From Siphonodentalium dalli (taxonomy: Eukaryota > Mollusca > Scaphopoda > Gadilida > Siphonodentaliidae), in contig CP136062.1 of assembly GCA_032622095.1 (NCBI GenBank), positions 35,404,918-35,468,917 of the forward strand: 64,000 nt of DNA. The letters are read 5' to 3'. Shown here piece by piece: positions 10,913 through 20,697 of the stretch. Both the position numbers and the translations under genes were made by a program. Within the stretch, counting starts at the first letter, position 1, and each line of letters opens with the position of its first letter. Below the pieces are notes generated by a model, which saw only the letters and a list, made by a program, of their open reading frames with translations, did not search any database and was not told the DNA's origin.

Positions 10913-12721
10913 TTAATCGTCCGAATTGTCATCACTTTCGTCAGAAGTGTCATATGTTACGTCCATGAATTTTTCTAGCATCGGTTTGTACTTTAATATT
11001 GACATTTTCACTGCATCACATTCTCCATAACCATTATTCAAATATTTGTCGACTTTATCCATGACTCTGTTGTGCAGAGTCCCATTGCGCAGCTGCAGAT
11101 ACGATACTATTGTCCAAGCATAATCATTCATAAAGTGTATCATATCTTTACTTTTAAGGTCATTGTCAGCTTGTTCTTTTGCTTCTGCGTCTTTCGAGCC
11201 ATTTTCCTTATACGTGTCCACTTTATCACTCCATTCCTCACGTGTTTTATCTCTACTTTCATCACACAAACTTTTGAAGTATTCATCTTCATTCAATTTA
11301 ATTTCCTTATTCTGACTATCATCCGGGTCCTCAGTTAATTTTCGTTTTAACTTATTTTCTTGACACCAGTTTTTTACGTGTCTCTGAACATCATAATGAT
11401 CTGCGAACAAAAGCCCACAGTCATTACAAGGGTACGACATGTCTTCTCGAATGTCTATGTTTTGACGGTTCTTCTTATTAATTTCATCGAGCTCACCAGG
11501 TGGCCGTATGTCGTTAGTATAGTCATTATGTTGACCCTGGGGCACAATATAATTATATGTTATGCCCTTCTGTTGACCAGGGAGTTCTCTGTCATCATAT
11601 TTCATCGCATTCTGTTGACCCTGGGTCTCAGTGTCTTTTGTATGTTTTTTCATCCCATTATGTTCATCTGGGTGTTCTCTGTCTTTTTGGAGATTATATT
11701 TCATGCCATTCCATTCACCCCTATGTTGGTTCGTGTCCTCTTTTAGTACATTCTGTCGCAGACGTAATGTGTCCGGTGTTGCGGCTTTTAAATCAACCAG
11801 TAGGTAACCGTACGGTTCACTCGTCGCTTCCGAAAACTCTCGAACCATACGCTGAGGACATTCAGGATACATCTGTCTTGATAATGTTGAAATTAATCCC
11901 TTGTCGATTGGGTTATTGAACAATACCAAATATTGACAATTTCGTCGTTGCGTTGGATCTTTGTTGTAGTAGAAATTCTGGTTCAAACTTATCAAAGATA
12001 AGTTCAAATGGTGACTTCCTTCGGAATGCAAATCATTAACTCTCTGGTCTTTTGATGAAGTTTGCATCAAGTCATCGAGTATAACTAGATTTTTATACCG
12101 GGGGTTGATAAGAGAATCCAAGTTTGCTGGTATTCCTCGTATAAAGTTAACCTGAGGGGTGACGGTATACTTTAATTCGTCATATAGGGGCTGCCAATAT
12201 TTATAAAACCATATTATTCTGTCAGGTGCGGGTGATATTTTTGAGGCAGACTTTTGTAGTAAGGTTTTCACGAAGTATGTCTTACCATAAGATGTCGGTC
12301 CACTTACACATGCCGTGAATGGATGCTTGAAAATAAAAGCTTCATGGACATTGGCCATTGGATCATCAAAGCAGGATGTTATGTCGCTTGGTGGCTGTTG
12401 TTGTGGTTGTTGTTGTTGTTGTTGTTGGTGGTGTTGTTGTTGTTGTTGTTGTTGTTGGTGGTGGTGTTGTTGTTGTTGTTGTTGTGGCTGATGATACTGT
12501 TGTTGTTGTTGTTGTTGTTGTTGTTGTGGCTGATGTGGCTGATGATACTGTTGTTGTTGTTGTTGTTGTTGTTGGTGGTGTTGTTGTTGTTGTTGTTGTG
12601 GCTGATGATACTGTTGTTGTTGTTGTTGTTGTTCTGAAGGTGTGTGTTTAACTTTGATATGACGCTTCAAACTATCTTGCCAAGCATAGACACTTAAGCA
12701 CTCTTCACATTGATACTTCAT
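10913..12721 (-). CDS. A32/FtsK-like packaging ATPase with C2H2 finger and polyQ (left copy, intact)
   Basis: 602 aa, single exon. N-terminal C2H2 finger (C5-x2-C8-x12-H21-x4-H26); Gln/His-rich tract ~31-111, mostly CAA codons; P-loop ATPase domain ~115-340 with Walker A GPTSYGKT (141-148), Walker B NLVILDDLM (~210-218), a conserved polar SLNQN strand and an LFNNP...ISTLSRQMYP segment; a second finger-like motif (C432-x2-C435-x12-H448-x4-C453); and a highly charged C-terminal tail. The ATPase layout matches A32-like genome-packaging ATPases of Polintons and related dsDNA viruses, which drive DNA into capsids. Fused fingers and polyQ are unusual for that family. The start is set by a TATA box 45 bp upstream and the stop by a nearby AATAAA. 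No capsid gene accompanies it, so any present role is unknown. Confidence 0.8.
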   Translation of the reverse strand: MKYQCEECLSVYAWQDSLKRHIKVKHTPSEQQQQQQQYHQPQQQQQQHHQQQQQQQQQYHQPHQPQQQQQQQQQQYHQPQQQQQQHHHQQQQQQQQHHQQQQQQQPQQQPPSDITSCFDDPMANVHEAFIFKHPFTACVSGPTSYGKTYFVKTLLQKSASKISPAPDRIIWFYKYWQPLYDELKYTVTPQVNFIRGIPANLDSLINPRYKNLVILDDLMQTSSKDQRVNDLHSEGSHHLNLSLISLNQNFYYNKDPTQRRNCQYLVLFNNPIDKGLISTLSRQMYPECPQRMVREFSEATSEPYGYLLVDLKAATPDTLRLRQNVLKEDTNQHRGEWNGMKYNLQKDREHPDEHNGMKKHTKDTETQGQQNAMKYDDRELPGQQKGITYNYIVPQGQHNDYTNDIRPPGELDEINKKNRQNIDIREDMSYPCNDCGLLFADHYDVQRHVKNWCQENKLKRKLTEDPDDSQNKEIKLNEDEYFKSLCDESRDKTREEWSDKVDTYKENGSKDAEAKEQADNDLKSKDMIHFMNDYAWTIVSYLQLRNGTLHNRVMDKVDKYLNNGYGECDAVKMSILKYKPMLEKFMDVTYDTSDESDDNSDD

Positions 12722-12765
12722 TTTCCTATATAATCAGTGAAATCGAGCGTTCTTCTATGCACCTA

Positions 12766-12775
12766 TATTTATATA
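12766..12775 (-). promoter_or_regulatory. TATA box of the left ATPase gene
   Basis: TATATAAATA on the minus strand, 45 bp before the ATG at 12721. The same motif lies at the mirrored position of the right copy (13345-13354). A short leader of about 15-20 nt is implied if transcription starts ~30 bp downstream. Confidence 0.6.
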
Positions 12776-13344
12776 GAACAGAAACAACAAGGGAAACGTG
12801 GTGGACTAGTTAACTAGTTCAGGCTGTCGTTCACAACGTCTCTTAGTGTTGTTTGTACTGGATACAAATTTATCACATTGGCTACAATACAACCTACCTA
12901 TCCAAATGTCAATGCAATTATGAGTGATTTCAATATGAACACTCTATTATATAGATATGTGTAACCTGGTGACTGGTAACTTTTCAGGAGTTAGTCGGAA
13001 ATATGGCTTGCATCGGAAAGCTCTCACTGAGAGCTTTCCGATGAATGGCAACAAGCCATATTTCCGACTAACTCCTGAAAAGTTACCTATAATTCTGCTG
13101 TGGTTAAGCAGTCCATTATTTAGTGAATAACTGTATCATCATGTCAGTCACCAGGTTACACATATCTATATAATAGAGTGTTCATATTGAAATCACTCAT
13201 AATTGCATTGACATTTGGATAGGTAGGTTGTATTGTAGCCAATGTGATAAATTTGTATCCAGTACAAACAACACTAAGAGACGTTGTGAACGACAGCCTG
13301 AACTAGTTAACTAGTCCACCACGTTTCCCTTGTTGTTTCTGTTC
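12776..13344. promoter_or_regulatory. Central divergent intergenic region with palindrome axis
   Basis: Contains the two back-to-back promoters. The axis is a near-perfect hairpin at 13011-13043: CATCGGAAAGCTCTCA, one C at 13027, then its inverse. The hairpin continues outward through the flanking TTCCGACTAACTCC block with an 8-base interruption on the right. The right half has 58 bp (13088-13145) missing from the left. No ORF. Confidence 0.7.
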
Positions 13345-13354
13345 TATATAAATA
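13345..13354 (+). promoter_or_regulatory. TATA box of the right ATPase copy
   Basis: TATATAAATA 45 bp upstream of the ATG at 13399; mirror of 12766-12775. Confidence 0.6.
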
Positions 13355-13398
13355 TAGGTGCATAGAAGAACGCTCGATTTCACTGATTATATAGGAAA

Positions 13399-15185
13399 AT
13401 GAAGTATCAATGTGAAGAGTGCTTAAGTGTCTATGCTTGGCAAGATAGTTTGAAGCGTCATATCAAAGTTAAACACACACCTTCAGAACAACAACAACAA
13501 CAACAACAACAGTATCATCAGCCACAACAACAACAACACCAACACCACCACCAACAACAACAACAACAACAGTATCATCAGCCACATCAGCCACAACAAC
13601 AACAACAACAACAACAGTATCATCAGCCACAACAACAACAACACCAACAACAACAACAACAACAACAACACCAACAACAACAACAACAACCACAACAACA
13701 GCCACCAAGCGACATAACATCCTGCTTTGATGATCCAATGGCCAATGTCCATGAAGCTTTTATTTTCAAGCATCCATTCACGGCATGTGTAAGTGGACCG
13801 ACATATTGTGGTAAGACATACTTCGTGAAAACCTTACTACAAAAGTCTGCCTCAAAAATATCACCCGCACCTGACAGAATAATATGGTTTTATAAATATT
13901 GGCAGCCCCTATATGACGAATTAAAGTATACCGTCACCCCTCAGGTCAACTTTATACGAGGAATACCAGCAAACTTGGATTCTCTTATCAACCCCCGGTA
14001 TAAAAATCTAGTTATACTCGATGACTTGATGCAAACTTCATCAAAAGACCAGAGAGTTAATGATTTGCATTCCGAAGGAAGTCACCATTTGAACTTATCT
14101 TTGATAAGTTTGAACCAGAATTTCTACTACAACAAAGATCCAACGCAACGACGAAATTGTCAATATTTGGTATTGTTCAATAACCCAATCGACAAGGGAT
14201 TAATTTCAACATTATCAAGACAGATGTATCCTGAATGTCCTCAGCGTATGGTTCGAGAGTTTTCGGAAGCGACGAGTGAACCGTACGGTTACCTACTGGT
14301 GGATTTAAAAGCCGCAACACCGGACACATTACGTCTGCGACAGAATGTACTAAAAGAGGACACGAACCAACATAGGGGTGAATGGAATGGCATGAAATAT
14401 AATCTCCAAAAAGACAGAGAACACCCAGATGAACATAATGGGATGAAAAAACATACAAAAGACACTGAGACCCAGGGTCAACAGAATGCGATGAAATATG
14501 ATGACAGAGAACTCCCTGGTCAACAGAAGGGCATAACATATAATTATATTGTGCCCCAGGGTCAACATAATGACTATACTAACGACATACGGCCACCTGG
14601 TGAGCTCGATGAAATTAATAAGAAGAGCCGTCAAAACATAGACATTCGAGAAGACGTGTCGTACCCTTGTAATGACTGTGGGCTTTTGTTCGCAGATCAT
14701 TATGATGTTCAGAGACACGTAAAAAAAACTGGTGTCAAGAAAATAAGTTAAAACGAAAATTAACTGAGGACCCGGATGATAGTCAGAATAAGGAAATTAA
14801 ATTGAATGAAGATGAATACTTCAAAAGTTTGTGTGATGAAAGTAGAGATAAAACACGTGAGGAATGGAGTGATAAAGTGGACACGTATAAGGAAAATGGC
14901 TCGAAAGACGCAGAAGCAAAAGAACAAGCTGACAAGGACCTTAAAAGTAAAGATATGATACACTTTATGAATGATTATGCTTGGACAATAGTATCGTATC
15001 GGCAGCTGCGCAATGGGACTCTGCACAACAGAGTCATGGATAAAGTCGACAAATATTTGAATAATGGTTATGGAGAATGTGATGCAGTGAAAATGTCAAT
15101 ATTAAAGTACAAACCGATGCTAGAAAAATTCATGGACGTAATATATGACACTTCTGACGAAAGTGATGACAATTCGGACGATTAA
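13399..15185 (+). pseudogene. A32/FtsK-like packaging ATPase, right copy, frameshifted
   Basis: Inverted duplicate of the gene at 10913-12721. The first frame is open for 450 codons and holds the N-terminal finger, a Gln/His tract eight codons shorter than in the left copy, and the full ATPase domain. Walker A reads GPTYCGKT (133-140), two changes from the left copy inside the variable positions. A run of eight A near 14721-14728, where the left copy has six, shifts the frame inside the second finger and stops at 14751. The remaining charged tail stays open in another frame (14802-15185). The ATPase core is thus still intact, and a 450-aa product with its own TATA box could be made. Two-base slippage in the A-run or a late mutation are both possible. 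Confidence 0.8.
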
Positions 15186-15190
15186 ATTTC

Positions 15191-15196
15191 AATAAA
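15191..15196 (+). terminator. Polyadenylation signal of the right ATPase copy
   Basis: AATAAA six bases after the stop codon at 15185; mirror of 10902-10907. Confidence 0.7.
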
Positions 15197-15372
15197 CTTC
15201 ATCAACATGATATTCTCGTTTTCGTTATATATCTATAAGCTGGGGGGAGAGAGTGAGTGGATTATTGGGAATTGTAGAGTGAGAAACGATACGTAATGAT
15301 AAAAGGTGCATTAAGTGCCCGAAAATTTGACCCTTAAATATTGATCTGTCATTTTAACTTTCAACCACTGCG

Positions 15373-16050
15373 CTTGTATTGTTAACATTCATTCATAATG
15401 AGTGTCCCTTTAGAGTGTCTTGTGTTCCTTTTAATATTCAAACACCAATATTGCATCACGTCCCTTGTTTCGTGTCACTTTAACATTCCACACACCGTGC
15501 GTGCATTATCCCCCTTTAAGTATGTCATAGCATGGGTACATGTAAGATAATATAACACTATGACTATGTCTGTATCTGTTGTTGGTAAGATGTGAAATAT
15601 CAATTTCAGTTCATTCGTGTAGTAATTTCGTATATGTTCAACGCTCTTCATTCGTGCACTTGTATTGTTAACATTCATTCATAATGAGTGTCCCTTTAGA
15701 GTGTCTTGTGTTCCTTTAAGATTCAAACACCAATATTACATCACGTCCCTTGTTTCGTGTCCCTTTAACTCCTTGAGTGTATTGCCCCTTCGAATGATGT
15801 CATAGCATGGGTACATGTAAGATAGTATAACACTATGACTATGTCTGTATCTGTTGTTGGTAAGATGTGAAATATAAATTTCAGTTCATTCGTGTAATAA
15901 TTTCGTATATGTTCAACGCTCTTCATTCGTAAGAGTAATTATGACCTCCGGCTTCGTGCCGATTGTGTACTGAGCTGACACCGGGGATAAATTGACCAAT
16001 GACTGTTATTGTACTGAGCTGACACCGGGGATAAATTGACCAATGACTGC
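15373..16050. repeat. Two tandem duplications in the right arm
   Basis: Mirror of 10045-10735: the ~250-290 bp unit twice, then the ~45-bp CAGTCATTGGTCAATTTATC-type unit twice in inverse orientation. The second large unit keeps ~16 bp (near 15775-15791) lost in the left arm. Confidence 0.8.
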
Positions 16051-16195
16051 CATTGTATCCTTTGACAGATATGCGTGCGCAGACTCGTTTGATGTTCGCT
16101 ATCGCATTACTATGTTTTAATAGCCGAGACTTCACTTCTCGTCTGACTCTCTTACCGACAAGACCTGTCTACACAGTGCTTCTCCGGCAGACTAT

Positions 16196-16561
16196 TCATC
16201 CACTGGTATGCCTACATACAGTTATGTCCTGTGCTAACTGGAGTTTTGGTATACAAAATGAGCGTAAGTGTGAATGGAGTGATAAGTGGTTATTACGTAA
16301 TGTTGTTATAACAATGTCACCGAAGCAATTTCTATTATTGAGTGTCTCATGACCTGGACGTATTATGTATGCATTTTTTGGATAACTAATTATCGTGTTA
16401 ATGCTAACAATGACACAGTTTATCAACCTTAATTGATAATAACCCGTTAAACAACTATTTCTGTTCAGACATGCTGTCGATAATTGCCCCCCGACTCGGA
16501 CCACATATAACTGTGAACGGGATATAATAGAATTCATTTGGTAAACCAAGGTGTGACACAT
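16196..16561 (-). CDS. Hypothetical small ORF in right arm (121 aa)
   Basis: Mirror copy of the ORF at 9554-9919, differing at a single residue (N for S in HETL-NRN). No recognised domain. A 99-codon ORF on the other strand (16053-16352) overlaps it. Confidence 0.25.
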   Translation of the reverse strand: MCHTLVYQMNSIISRSQLYVVRVGGQLSTACLNRNSCLTGYYQLRLINCVIVSINTIISYPKNAYIIRPGHETLNNRNCFGDIVITTLRNNHLSLHSHLRSFCIPKLQLAQDITVCRHTSG

Positions 16562-16567
16562 ACATTG

Positions 16568-16918
16568 TTACCCACAATGTCGTGTGTGATTACGTGTACA
16601 TAAAATTTGTTCCATCGAATATGACAGTTCATTCTGGGGGTTGTAATTTCGCATTACCCTTTTTTTCGTCCACTCGTGATTCAACATAGTACATCTCAAT
16701 ACTTCCAATAATTCACGATAATACACACCTGTCATATACTCAATAACTTCATCAGGATAGAGAGAAGTAAAAAATAAACGCTCTTTATTATTTATGTAAG
16801 AGTAGTGGTGTCTATTTTCAGGTATGACAATTATATGTATGAACTGCGTCCGATAAACACTGGAATGTATGCATTCATACCGATGGTCACAATGTCCAAT
16901 AAAGCTATTTCTAAACAT
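16568..16918 (-). CDS. Hypothetical small ORF in right arm (116 aa)
   Basis: Mirror copy of the ORF at 9197-9547, identical in protein sequence. No recognised motif. See the left copy for the doubts about coding. Confidence 0.3.
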   Translation of the reverse strand: MFRNSFIGHCDHRYECIHSSVYRTQFIHIIVIPENRHHYSYINNKERLFFTSLYPDEVIEYMTGVYYRELLEVLRCTMLNHEWTKKRVMRNYNPQNELSYSMEQILCTRNHTRHCG

Positions 16919-17040
16919 CGATTAATAAATAATTTCATGAATATAATATTTGGTTGAACAAAAAAATAACGAAAGATATTACACGCAAATAATTTTAAAA
17001 TCATTCGACATTTTAATATCGAGATTATCAGAAACCGAAA

Positions 17041-17240
17041 ACTCGTTATAAATTTTTTATTTAAACTTTTTTTTTTTTTTGGAGAAATAATTTTGGGGGT
17101 TTTGAAATTTTTTTCTTTTTTGAAATTTTTGTTTTTGGAAAAAAATAATTTTGGGATTTTGAAATTTTTTGGAAAAATAATTTTTGGGTTTTGAAATTTT
17201 TTTTTGGAAGTTTTGATATTTTGGAAGTTTTGGGTTTTTG
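17041..17240. repeat. Subterminal low-complexity tract, right
   Basis: Mirror of 8850-9060 (T-runs with GGG and GAAA). About 30 bp shorter than the left tract. Confidence 0.8.
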
Positions 17241-17318
17241 GGAATATTTTAGTACAACCAATTTTAGACCCAAAGATTCTATTTTTAGAAGTGGATCTAA
17301 CGAGACAGGTATTCTTCT

Positions 17319-17324
17319 GAGCAA
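17319..17324. repeat. Right 6-bp target-site duplication (GAGCAA)
   Basis: Identical to 8777-8782 and directly adjacent to the element end GTATTCTTCT. Confidence 0.9.
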
Positions 17325-17583
17325 ATCCATTGTAAAACCGAAGCCGTTTCGATATTGTTTTTCCTTGCTAAAATGTGATTATGTGATAAAAAAGGATCTC
17401 AAATTAGTCGCAATTTTGTACGAAATTGGTTAATAAACTCGTCAACTAAATTCGATTCGAGCCTCGCTAAAGTTCGACTCTATTTGTATTTAGTGCACTC
17501 GGTGTTTATTTATTTCGTATAAAATTGTGACACATTAGAGAGCCTCTATATATGTACGCACCATACACGATTGTATGACTTAC

Positions 17584-18995
17584 CTCAGTTGCGTTCGCTG
17601 AGCCATGAACAACAGACCATGGATGTATCAGTTTGCTTCCGTTATTGTCCAATCCGAGTGACCAATGGTATACAGCCTCGACATCGTCCATGCTCGAACA
17701 TGCCATCGGGTCATATGTTACCCTGATCTGGGCGCACTTCGATTTTTCGTCATCAAAAATAACAGCAGTGGTTACTTCCAGGAAACGTGGATCCGGATCA
17801 GAAACCACAAATGGACCCGAGAATGCTTCCCCAAGTTGATTTGACGTTACACGTGGTGTGATGCCGGTCACATAGTTTGTATTTAGTTCCAGGTGAAGTA
17901 CTCGAAGTTTAGCGGAACGTTTTCGACCAGATACAATTTCCTCGTGGACAAGATTCAAACAGTTTGTTAATATGTTTGTGGTACAGGTAGAATAGTATAG
18001 TTTGACAACGTAATCAGTTGCGATATCATTTATCTTTGGAAAGTTCCAACGGACATGCAGCAAACTGCTTGCGTGATGATAATACAGGTTTCTCTGACAC
18101 GGGTATAATTGTATAGCAGAAGGCCAAATTTGGAGAGGCAATGTAGTCATATTCGAGATGTCTATGATCATCACATCTTCAGTAGGAATGACCATTCGTA
18201 TGACAGATCCAGATGAGATTTCAAGGTCCTTGCGAAACCGTTTGACATCGGTTGAACCGGACTTGATGGAAATGTGATACTTTCCCTCGGTCGGTGAAAC
18301 TAGTGTGTATATCTGCCCAGGATTCACGTAAACTACGGCGGAATGATTGCTACTGGAGTTCAATCCTTCAGCAGAGAAATTCAATTCCAATGGTGAGCAG
18401 AACTCAGAGTGCCATACAACTGCTTCGGACAATAATTCTGATTTATCAAGAACCGTTATTCCATCGGAAGACGATTCTGTCTGGTAACCGCCATGCTTTG
18501 CCATTACTGAGAAAAAATATAGTGTGTTATACGCGATATTGGCAGAGCTGAGGCAGAAGTTGTTCAAGTCTGATGACACCTCAGAGTACGGGATGATATC
18601 AACTTGCCCTCTAATCGATCCTACTCCGAGATATAATGATATGTTCCGGGTGTGTTCGAATCCAGTCCAGGCAGCGCACATTTTGTTCTCAGAAAGATGG
18701 TAATCGACATCTGTGTGCTCCAGCACTGATGGGTCGACATCATGAACGACTCCTGGAATCGGTGACTTATGTGACATCATTTCGAACGTTTCAGTGTCAA
18801 ACGTCGTTCGATGCCCGACAGTGTCGTAGATGTACAGCCGGAACCGGTAACTCAAGCCCATCTCATTGTCAATTTCTGTCAGTAGAGCTAGACTGAATGA
18901 AATGCATCTTCGTCGGCCATTAACTTCACATTCATCAACACTATCGCCACCAAGATTAGGGTCTATTACATCCGTAACAAGATATCCGTCTCGAA
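17584..18995 (-). CDS. Exon 11 of large multidomain extracellular protein gene
   Basis: A 1412-bp exon, phase 1 to 0, acceptor aatatttcag|TT and donor ACTGAG|gtaagt, encoding about 470 residues. It starts inside a module (RDGYLVTDVIDPN), has ECEVNGRRRC, then YRFRLYIYDTVG and a variant linker. A further module contains SSSDGITVLDKSEL, in which the usual S-P-P is replaced. The second half lacks the D-x-E-S-G motif and includes WNFPKINDIATDYVVKLYYSTC, like an FN3-type strand pair. Several N-x-[ST] sites fit an extracellular location. The frame is open past the donor to 17506, but the splice site and phase agreement with exon 12 fix the end. Confidence 0.85.
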
Positions 18996-20697
18996 CTGAA
19001 ATATTTCACATATGGAATATTAGATATACTGCACATTGTATCCACATGTGCATATTGAGGTGGAAATATATAAGATATTCTGCACATTGTATTCATATGG
19101 AAGTACCAATGGAGGTGGTTAAACTCTTCGTTTGGGGTATGCAACTTGTAATCTCTAACTGCACAGCAACCCTCCTTGAATCAGACGTAGGTTTCCAATC
19201 CGAGAAAATCGATTTATTATATAGTGGATAGATTAAGCTTATCGACTTGACGATCTTGCTTTGGTCAGCAATTATGTGTAATTTCGAACTGGAAGGATGG
19301 TCTTAATGTTTGTGTAGTCGAAATAACGAAATGACACCCTGGTTTCAAGGAAACTAGAAATTTTGAATTATTTAATTTACGGGAATTTCATGGTCCCCCA
19401 CTGAGAGACTGTCTAACATTGGGTGGTGCGTGGTATTGCTGTCAATGTGACTGTTTCATTCTATTTCAAGATACGTACTGACATTGAAACATATCATGAT
19501 TTCCAAACCACTAGTGTGTCGGGTAAAATGCAATAAATCCTTCCATTATTTTCTTGAAATAAACACGGTAAGTCGGATGATGAAGGGACACAATTTGCGT
19601 GATATTAAACAATATCTAATTCCTGACTTTCTAATATATTATGTATCGGGTCGGATAACTTCCTGACTTTCTAGTATATTATGTATCGGGTCTGGTTGAA
19701 ATCAATAAGCTAACTTTAGTGGGTCATTACAAACACTGCGTCAATGTTTAGTTAATTGCTACTAGTGAAGAGGGACGTGGCGACATGGGTTTCTAACTCC
19801 CCCTCAACTTTGGACGGTATGTTGGCCATTTCATGCCTGAGCCCTGCCACAACATTAGTTTTGAAATTTTTCATGACACATTATATACATGTGACATGTC
19901 AGATAATTTTGTTGAATTTCTATTTTCTTTTCCAACCAGTGATGCAAGTGGTGCAAATAGAATTATGTGAACCTGTGAGTTTGGTTTTGTTGAAAGGGCG
20001 AGGCGGAGACTGCAGTTTGGAAATTTAAAGAACACCCACCCCTCCCCACCGGAACTCTCCAGTCTCCCAGTCCATATGTGTGTATATATAAAATATTAAT
20101 TGTGAAATAACCAATTACACATGTATCAGCACAAAATTAATGTCAACCTGTTTTCGATCTGAAAAATATGCAATATCTTGATTAGATCAGACATGTAATT
20201 TCCGACTGTTGAATATTTTGACTGACACAGTTTGAGAGGGTGAGACTATCCCAACAGGGCCCACACCACACTATTTCCACGTCTCTGATGTATAAGTTAT
20301 GTCATCATCTCAGATTTTAGTCTTAAAGGGCCTGGTTGAAGGGCGTAATTGCACATAATTTTGTTTCTATAAATAAATAAACTGTTGGAACTTGTTGAAA
20401 AAACTGTTAGTATAAAAACAGCAAATGAGTATTGGAAAATCGAACAATGAAAACAAATTCAACCTACAAATGTAACATTATAAAGCATTGAGGTGTCAGG
20501 CATGACATTTGCAGCTGTTTGTTTTTACCACACCCCATAGTTCCAAAAACAATGGCACGCGCCAATTGCTGTTATTTTATACACTTTATAATGCGTTTAT
20601 TACGCGTGCGTCCCCAGTATGCCAGCATGATCTATTGTGTTGCACAAATATGTGCATTAGCAAAGAAATTTTGGCGAAATTTTAGAAGTTAACTTGC
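18996..20697 (-). other. Intron 10 of the large gene, upstream part
   Basis: AT-rich non-coding sequence. A ~40-bp motif is doubled near 19020-19110 (CACATTGTATnCAnATGn) and a ~35-bp motif is doubled near 19610-19690 (TTCCTGACTTTCTArTATAT). No gene recognised. Confidence 0.5.

Larger units (their letters stand above)
8783..13026 (+). repeat. Left arm of the palindrome
   Basis: Inverted copy of 13028-17318. Compared with the right arm it lacks 58 bp near the centre (present at 13088-13145) and about 16 bp in the subterminal tandem block (present near 15775-15791). It has a longer polyQ tract and six rather than eight A in the ATPase frameshift site. Otherwise the arms match almost base for base by eye. 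Confidence 0.9.
8783..17318. mobile_element. Palindromic (fold-back) Polinton/Maverick-type element, 8536 bp
   Basis: The element begins AGAAGAATACCCGTCTCG and ends CGAGACAGGTATTCTTCT. These are inverted copies with one difference, flanked by the 6-bp duplication GAGCAA. The two arms (8783-13026 and 13028-17318) are inverted copies of each other over almost their whole length, so the element is nearly all terminal inverted repeat with a symmetry axis at 13027. Each arm holds one packaging-ATPase gene pointing outward from the centre, a pair of opposing small ORFs, short tandem duplications and a low-complexity subterminal stretch. AG..CT ends, 6-bp target duplication and an A32-like ATPase are Polinton hallmarks (family knowledge). 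Integrase, polymerase B, protease and capsid genes are absent, so it is non-autonomous. It sits in intron 11 of the host gene and leaves the exons intact. Confidence 0.85.
13028..17318 (-). repeat. Right arm of the palindrome
   Basis: Inverted copy of 8783-13026, 47 bp longer overall. Its own indels relative to the left arm (58 bp at 13088-13145, about 16 bp near 15780, two A in the ATPase gene, different wording around 16934-16945) show the two arms have changed independently after the duplication. Confidence 0.9.

Noticed and set aside
11072-11919. Plus-strand ORFs of 88-128 codons inside the left ATPase gene, and mirror ORFs in the right copy
   Set aside because: They lie antisense to a protein with clear catalytic motifs, and their presence in both arms only reflects the duplication.
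12323-12651. Long poly-Leu and poly-Val ORFs opposite the ATPase N-terminus (also 13469-13773)
   Set aside because: They are antisense translations of the CAA repeat that encodes the Gln tract. They would look like membrane segments but are shadows.
8783-17318. The palindrome as an assembly or fold-back sequencing artefact
   Set aside because: The two arms differ by several indels (58 bp, ~16 bp, A-run length, polyQ length) and by substitutions. Both outer ends are flanked by the same 6-bp duplication but then by different host sequence. A chimeric read would give identical arms and no target duplication. Read-level confirmation would still be useful.
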